This document shows positions 7,607 through 10,761 of a stretch of 10,761 bases of DNA, piece after piece (positions within the stretch are counted from its first letter, which is position 1; the number at the start of each line of letters is the position of its first letter). The notes under the pieces were generated by a model, which was not told the DNA's origin, ran no database searches, and saw only the letters and a list, made by a program, of their open reading frames with translations. Origin of the DNA: an uncultured Lachnospiraceae bacterium (GTDB lineage Bacteria > Bacillota > Clostridia > Lachnospirales > Lachnospiraceae). Position numbers and translations under genes: made by a program. The DNA is taken from the NCBI GenBank assembly GCA_900553305.1, contig USDI01000061.1:1-10761 (forward strand). The letters run 5' to 3'.

Positions 7607-7612
7607 TATAAT
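7607..7612 (+). promoter_or_regulatory. Candidate -10 box for the dehydrogenase operon
   Basis: This is a perfect TATAAT about 112 nt upstream of the chosen start, with a second TATAAA at 7618-7623. I find no acceptable -35 hexamer at 16-18 nt. That is typical of activator-dependent promoters and fits a former AraC-type activator, but it may equally mean the box is chance in AT-rich DNA. Confidence 0.35.
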
Positions 7613-7710
7613 TACAGTATAAAATACTTTATTTGAAACAGCGAGCAGATATCAGAAAGTATCAGATCCGTAACAGAGGGAACAAAAGTGGCATACATGT
7701 TAAATGAAGA

Positions 7711-7717
7711 AAGAAGG
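7711..7717 (+). promoter_or_regulatory. Ribosome binding site fixing the dehydrogenase start
   Basis: AAGAAGG lies 7 nt before the ATG at 7725. It would be inside the reading frame if translation began at the in-frame ATG at 7704, and it is only 1 nt from the ATG at 7719, so 7725 is favoured. Confidence 0.65.
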
Positions 7718-7724
7718 TATGATT

Positions 7725-8804
7725 ATGGCAGTGAAAATGTTGATGAAGGGAGCTGTTCTTCCGGGAAACAGCACTGTAGAATTAAAGGATTTTGAAATTC
7801 CGACACCGGGACATGGACAGGTTTTAATTAAAACAAAAGCGACAACCATTTGTGGCAGTGATATCCGGTGTATTTACAGGGAACATACAGGGAAAGGACC
7901 GGAAGGCTATATTCCCGGTATGGTTGCCGGACATGAGCCCTGCGGTATTATTGTAGAAGAAGGAGAAGGACTAAAGCGCTTTAAAAAGGGCGACCGTGTT
8001 ATTGTATATCATATATCAGGCTGCGGTGTCTGTAATGACTGCAGAAGAGGATATTACATTTCCTGTAAGAGCAGATTCCGTCAGGCCTATGGCTGGCAGC
8101 GTAATGGCGGAATGGCACCCTATATTCTTGCAGAGGAAAAAGACCTCATAGCATTGCCGGATGAGCTGACCTATAAGGATGGAGCACAGGTAGCCTGTGG
8201 ATTTGGTACCGTATATGAAGCAATCGAAAAAATCGGTATCTGTGGAAATGATGCGGTTTTAGTCACAGGACTTGGGCCGGTAGGACTGGCAGCTTTGATG
8301 CTTGCCAAGGCATTGGGAGCCAATAAGCTGATCGGTGTTGAAATGAACGATTACCGGATTGATCTTGCAAAGAAGCTGGGACTTGCCGATTATGTGTTTA
8401 AACCGGGAGAGGATACATTAGAAAAGATTCTGGAGGTTACAGATGGCAAGGGTGTTGAAAGAGCCATTGATGCTTCCGCAAACGATGCAGGAAGACAGCT
8501 TGCAATACGTGCGACCAGAGAATGGGGCAAAATCGCATTCGTAGGAGAAGGCGGAACCTGCACCTTCAATCCAAGTCCGGATATCATCCATGGACAAAAG
8601 ACGATCTATGGCTCCTGGGTAACCTCACTGTGGAGAATGGAGGAGCTGGTGGAGAGACTGGTCCGGTGGAACATTCATCCTGAGGATCTGATTACCCATG
8701 AATTCCCGATTGAACAGGCAGACGAAGCATACCGGCTTATGGCTGGCGGACAGTGTGGCAAGGTTGCTGTTGTATTTCATGATTCATGCGGAGGAAAAGA
8801 ATGA
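7725..8804 (+). CDS. Zinc-dependent medium-chain alcohol/polyol dehydrogenase
   Basis: This 359-residue protein has the usual length of the medium-chain dehydrogenase family, which interconverts alcohols or polyols and carbonyls with NAD(P). A GroES-like N-terminal half carries the catalytic zinc ligands C43 (TICGSD) and H70 (GHE). A third ligand is probably C158 in VACGFGTVYEA, the position used by class I/III alcohol dehydrogenases; sorbitol and threonine dehydrogenases use Glu there. A structural zinc lobe is present with C100, C103, C106 and C114. The Rossmann half has GLGPVG (182-187) and an acidic residue E206 at the end of the second strand, which favours NAD over NADP. It is first in an operon with an aldo/keto reductase, fucU and a GH29 gene, so its substrate is probably a sugar, alditol or degradation product of L-fucose or L-galactose. 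The exact reaction is unknown. Its stop codon overlaps the next start by 4 nt. Confidence 0.88.
   Translation: MAVKMLMKGAVLPGNSTVELKDFEIPTPGHGQVLIKTKATTICGSDIRCIYREHTGKGPEGYIPGMVAGHEPCGIIVEEGEGLKRFKKGDRVIVYHISGCGVCNDCRRGYYISCKSRFRQAYGWQRNGGMAPYILAEEKDLIALPDELTYKDGAQVACGFGTVYEAIEKIGICGNDAVLVTGLGPVGLAALMLAKALGANKLIGVEMNDYRIDLAKKLGLADYVFKPGEDTLEKILEVTDGKGVERAIDASANDAGRQLAIRATREWGKIAFVGEGGTCTFNPSPDIIHGQKTIYGSWVTSLWRMEELVERLVRWNIHPEDLITHEFPIEQADEAYRLMAGGQCGKVAVVFHDSCGGKE
8790..8794 (+). promoter_or_regulatory. Ribosome binding site fixing the aldo/keto reductase start
   Basis: GGAGG lies 6 nt before the ATG at 8801 and sits inside the end of the dehydrogenase gene. The in-frame ATG at 8786 lies upstream of this site and adds only MRRKR, so 8801 is preferred. 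Confidence 0.75.
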
Positions 8805-9814
8805 TTGATGTGATGGAACAAAGCAAAATTCCGACCAGGGAATTATACAGTGGTGAAAAAATTCCCTGTGTGGGACTGGGAACCTTCGGTTCAGATAAAT
8901 ACGGTGCCGATGCTGTTTCAGAAGCAGTATATGGCGCGGTGAAATACGGCTACCGGCTGATTGACTGTGCCTCTGTATATCAGAATGAGGATAAGATCGG
9001 ACAGGTGCTCCACAGGCTTTTTGAAGAAAAAGTGGTACAAAGACAGGATTTATTCATTACCTCCAAGGTCTGGAATGATATGCACGGGCAGGGACAGGTT
9101 ATGGAATCCTGCCGTAAGAGTCTAAAGGATCTGGGACTTGAAACAATAGACCTGTATTTTGTACACTGGCCATTCCCGAACTATCATGCTCCGGGATGCA
9201 GCGGAGATGCGAGAAATCCGGATTCCAGACCGTTTTCACTTGAGGAGTTTATGTCTGTATGGAGACAGTGTGAGGAACTGGTGGATCTGGGACTTGTCCG
9301 CTACATCGGAATGAGCAATATGACAATTCCCAAATTGGAAAAGGTGCTTCCGCTCTGCAGGATACAGCCGGCAGTGCTTGAGATGGAGCTGCATCCTTCC
9401 TTCCAGCAGCCGGAGCTGTTTGATTATGCACGTAAGCATCATATTCTTCCTATTGGATACTGTCCGATCGGCTCACCGTCCAGACCGGAAAGAGACAGAA
9501 CATCAGGGGATGTGGCAGACATGGAGCTCCCTGCTGTGGTAAAAGCGGCTAAAGCACATAAGGTGCACCCTGCTGTGATCTGTCTGAAATGGGCAGTTCA
9601 GCGCGGACAGGTACCGATTCCGTTTTCCGTGAAGGAGAGCCAGTACATTTCCAACCTGAAATGTACCACCTGTGATCCGCTGACCGACGAAGAGATGGAG
9701 GAAATCCGGCAGGAAGACCGGAACTGCCGTCTGGTGAAGGGTCAGGTATTTTTGTGGGAAGGTGCCAAAGGCTGGGAAGATCTCTGGGACGAAAACGGAG
9801 TGATCACGACGTAA
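8801..9814 (+). CDS. Aldo/keto reductase
   Basis: This 337-residue single-domain TIM-barrel oxidoreductase reduces aldehydes or aldoses, or runs in reverse. The family tetrad is complete: D55 and Y60 (RLIDCASVYQNE), K89 (ITSKVWN) and H122 (YFVHWP). RYIGMSN is the expected later barrel motif. Near the C-terminus the usual IPKS...R cofactor loop, where Lys and Arg bind the 2'-phosphate of NADPH, reads IPFSVKESQ: Lys is F275 and Arg appears to be Q281. This suggests NADH use or unusual cofactor binding. An extra stretch rich in Asp, Ser and Pro follows the tetrad His (about 125-145). Its ATG overlaps the dehydrogenase TGA (ATGA at 8801-8804), implying translational coupling and a shared pathway. 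Located next to fucU, it probably acts on L-fucose, L-galactose or a product such as lactaldehyde. The substrate cannot be told from sequence. Confidence 0.88.
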   Translation: MIDVMEQSKIPTRELYSGEKIPCVGLGTFGSDKYGADAVSEAVYGAVKYGYRLIDCASVYQNEDKIGQVLHRLFEEKVVQRQDLFITSKVWNDMHGQGQVMESCRKSLKDLGLETIDLYFVHWPFPNYHAPGCSGDARNPDSRPFSLEEFMSVWRQCEELVDLGLVRYIGMSNMTIPKLEKVLPLCRIQPAVLEMELHPSFQQPELFDYARKHHILPIGYCPIGSPSRPERDRTSGDVADMELPAVVKAAKAHKVHPAVICLKWAVQRGQVPIPFSVKESQYISNLKCTTCDPLTDEEMEEIRQEDRNCRLVKGQVFLWEGAKGWEDLWDENGVITT

Positions 9815-9838
9815 TACGAATTAAGAAGAGAGGTTTAT

Positions 9839-10276
9839 ATGTTAAAAGGAATTCCTAAAATTTTATCACCGGAGTTATTGAAGGTTTTATGCGAAATGGG
9901 GCATAGTGACAGACTGGTTATTGCGGATGGAAATTTCCCTGCAGAATCCATGGGAAAAGATGCAATTGTCATCCGGATGGACGGTCATGGAACCAGTGAA
10001 ATCCTTGAGGCGGTTCTGGAACTGTTTCCATTGGATACCTATATAGAGCATCCGGTGAATCTCATGCAGGTTATGCCCGGAGATGCGGTAGAGACACCGA
10101 TCTGGGAGGAATACAGCAGAATCGTCCGGCAGAAGGATGAACGCGGTGATGCAGTCATTGGGCAGATTGAACGCTTTGCATTTTATGAAGAGGCGAAGAA
10201 GGCATATGCAATCATTGCGACAGGCGAAGGCGCTTTGTACGCCAATATCATGTTACAAAAGGGTGTTGTGGTTTGA
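9839..10276 (+). CDS. fucU: L-fucose mutarotase FucU (RbsD/FucU family)
   Basis: This 145-residue protein is close to E. coli FucU in length. The family interconverts the alpha and beta anomers of L-fucopyranose so that downstream enzymes receive the form they use; proteins of this family assemble as ring-shaped oligomers. The N-terminus MLKGIPKILSPELLKVLCEM, with GH at residues 21-22 and an ADGNFP block (D30), is typical, with H22 a likely active-site residue. The C-terminus FYEEAKKAYAIIATGE, then YANIMLQKGVV, matches the FucU type rather than RbsD. A GAGAGG Shine-Dalgarno ends 5 nt before the ATG. It lies 24 nt after the aldo/keto reductase and 27 nt before the GH29 fucosidase, which strongly marks the operon as dealing with free L-fucose or the stereochemically similar L-galactose. 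No fucose isomerase, kinase or aldolase is in view. Confidence 0.93.
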   Translation: MLKGIPKILSPELLKVLCEMGHSDRLVIADGNFPAESMGKDAIVIRMDGHGTSEILEAVLELFPLDTYIEHPVNLMQVMPGDAVETPIWEEYSRIVRQKDERGDAVIGQIERFAFYEEAKKAYAIIATGEGALYANIMLQKGVVV

Positions 10277-10303
10277 TGTTCTGAAGATGAAAGAGGTAGA
10301 TAT

Positions 10304-10761
10304 ATGTATCAATTAGAAAAATATCTTCAAATCATTGATGATGTATTGGAGAAGGGTCCATATAAGCCAACGTGGGAATCGTTATCTGCTTATGAACTGC
10401 CAACGTGGTATCGCAATGCCAAGTTTGGTATTTTTATTCACTGGGGGATCTATAGTGTTCCGGCATTCTCAAGTGAATGGTATTCCAGAAATATGTATAT
10501 CCAAGGTTCTCCGGAGTATGAGCATCATATAAAGACGTACGGTGAACATAAGAATTTCGGTTATAAGGATTTCATTCCCATGTTTAAGGCAGAAAAATTC
10601 AATCCGGATGAATGGGCAGAGCTGTTTAAAGAAGCAGGAGCTAATTATGTAGTTCCGGTGGCAGAGCATCACGATGGTTTTCAGATGTACCGGAGTGAAA
10701 TCTCTCATTGGAATGCATATGAAATGGGACCGGAACGGGATGTGCTTGGTGTGCCCGGTTA
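10304..10761 (+). CDS. GH29 alpha-L-fucosidase, N-terminal part (3' end outside window)
   Basis: The ATG at 10304 follows an AGAGG site with 7-nt spacing, and the frame stays open for 152 codons to the window edge. WYRNAKFGIFIHWGIYSVPA, then SSEWY, is the GH29 barrel start with fucose-binding His, Glu and Trp residues. YVVPVAEHHDGFQMYRSE carries the His pair that contacts fucose. The nucleophile Asp lies further downstream and is not in view. The family releases L-fucose with retention, from alpha-1,2/3/4/6 linkages depending on subfamily, so it would complement the GH95 pair. No signal peptide is present: the N-terminus is charged and starts MYQLEKYLQIID, so it is probably cytoplasmic. It is the last visible gene of the dehydrogenase-reductase-fucU operon and would supply the fucose that fucU acts on. 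Confidence 0.93.
   Translation, partial: MYQLEKYLQIIDDVLEKGPYKPTWESLSAYELPTWYRNAKFGIFIHWGIYSVPAFSSEWYSRNMYIQGSPEYEHHIKTYGEHKNFGYKDFIPMFKAEKFNPDEWAELFKEAGANYVVPVAEHHDGFQMYRSEISHWNAYEMGPERDVLGVPG

Larger units (their letters stand above)
7402..7724. promoter_or_regulatory. Divergent control region between the araC-like gene and the dehydrogenase operon
   Basis: About 320 nt contain no convincing coding sequence. The stretch from about 7500 to 7640 is clearly AT-rich. It holds a minus-strand TATAAT (7524-7529) towards the araC-like gene and a plus-strand TATAAT (7607-7612) towards the dehydrogenase. It also holds an inverted T5-GCG-A5 element (7557-7569), two GCAGATAT repeats (7572-7579 and 7645-7652) and a tandem TATCAGA pair 10 nt apart (7650-7656 and 7660-7666). 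No recognisable riboswitch or tRNA is seen. Confidence 0.5.

Noticed and set aside
7704..7724. Longer start for the zinc dehydrogenase at the ATG at 7704
   Set aside because: The only good Shine-Dalgarno (7711-7717) lies downstream of it and at the right distance from 7725.
1..10761. CRISPR arrays, tRNA or rRNA genes, insertion sequences, riboswitches
   Set aside because: I found no regularly spaced repeats, tRNA-like cloverleaf, transposase motif or known riboswitch core on either strand.

Overview
The window looks like part of a Firmicutes genome, most likely a gut Lachnospiraceae or related Clostridia. The signs are strong purine-rich Shine-Dalgarno sites (AGGAG, GGGAGG), moderate GC content, the protein style of the glycosidases, and closely packed cytoplasmic CAZyme genes. 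It is a fucosylated-glycan utilisation locus, with degenerate genes between the intact ones.

Layout. (1) 1-1013: the C-terminal half of a GH2 beta-galactosidase-type enzyme, cut by the window edge. (2) 1048-1415: a decayed relic of a thioredoxin/CcdA-like redox membrane protein, in two frames and missing its middle and C-terminus. (3) 1432-3783 and 3816-6125: two complete tandem GH95 alpha-L-fucosidase/alpha-L-galactosidase paralogues, 32 nt apart. (4) 6140-6534: a relic of a GH43 enzyme, with a piece of the catalytic domain joined by deletion to the C-terminal accessory domain. It contains a perfect 9-bp hairpin that would act as a terminator on the minus strand. (5) 6557-7401, minus strand: an AraC-family regulator broken by a frameshift between its cupin and HTH parts. 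(6) 7402-7724: a divergent control region with -10 boxes and direct repeats. (7) 7725-10761: a tight operon of a zinc-dependent medium-chain dehydrogenase, an aldo/keto reductase (4-nt start/stop overlap), the L-fucose mutarotase FucU, and the start of a GH29 alpha-L-fucosidase that runs off the window.

How the genes fit together. No signal peptide is visible on either GH95 or on GH29, so imported oligosaccharides are probably trimmed in the cytoplasm. GH95 and GH29 would release L-fucose (or L-galactose), GH2 would remove the exposed beta-galactose, and FucU would equilibrate fucose anomers. The dehydrogenase/reductase pair beside fucU contains no isomerase, kinase or aldolase. It could be a redox route for the released 6-deoxyhexose, for example aldose to alditol to ketose, bypassing an isomerase. 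Its sequence features suggest both enzymes prefer NAD(H), which would make that route redox neutral. This is the most interesting hypothesis in the window and is inference only. The second notable point is that both GH95 enzymes carry Thr rather than His two residues before the catalytic Asn pair, a change I recall being linked to alpha-L-galactosidase activity.
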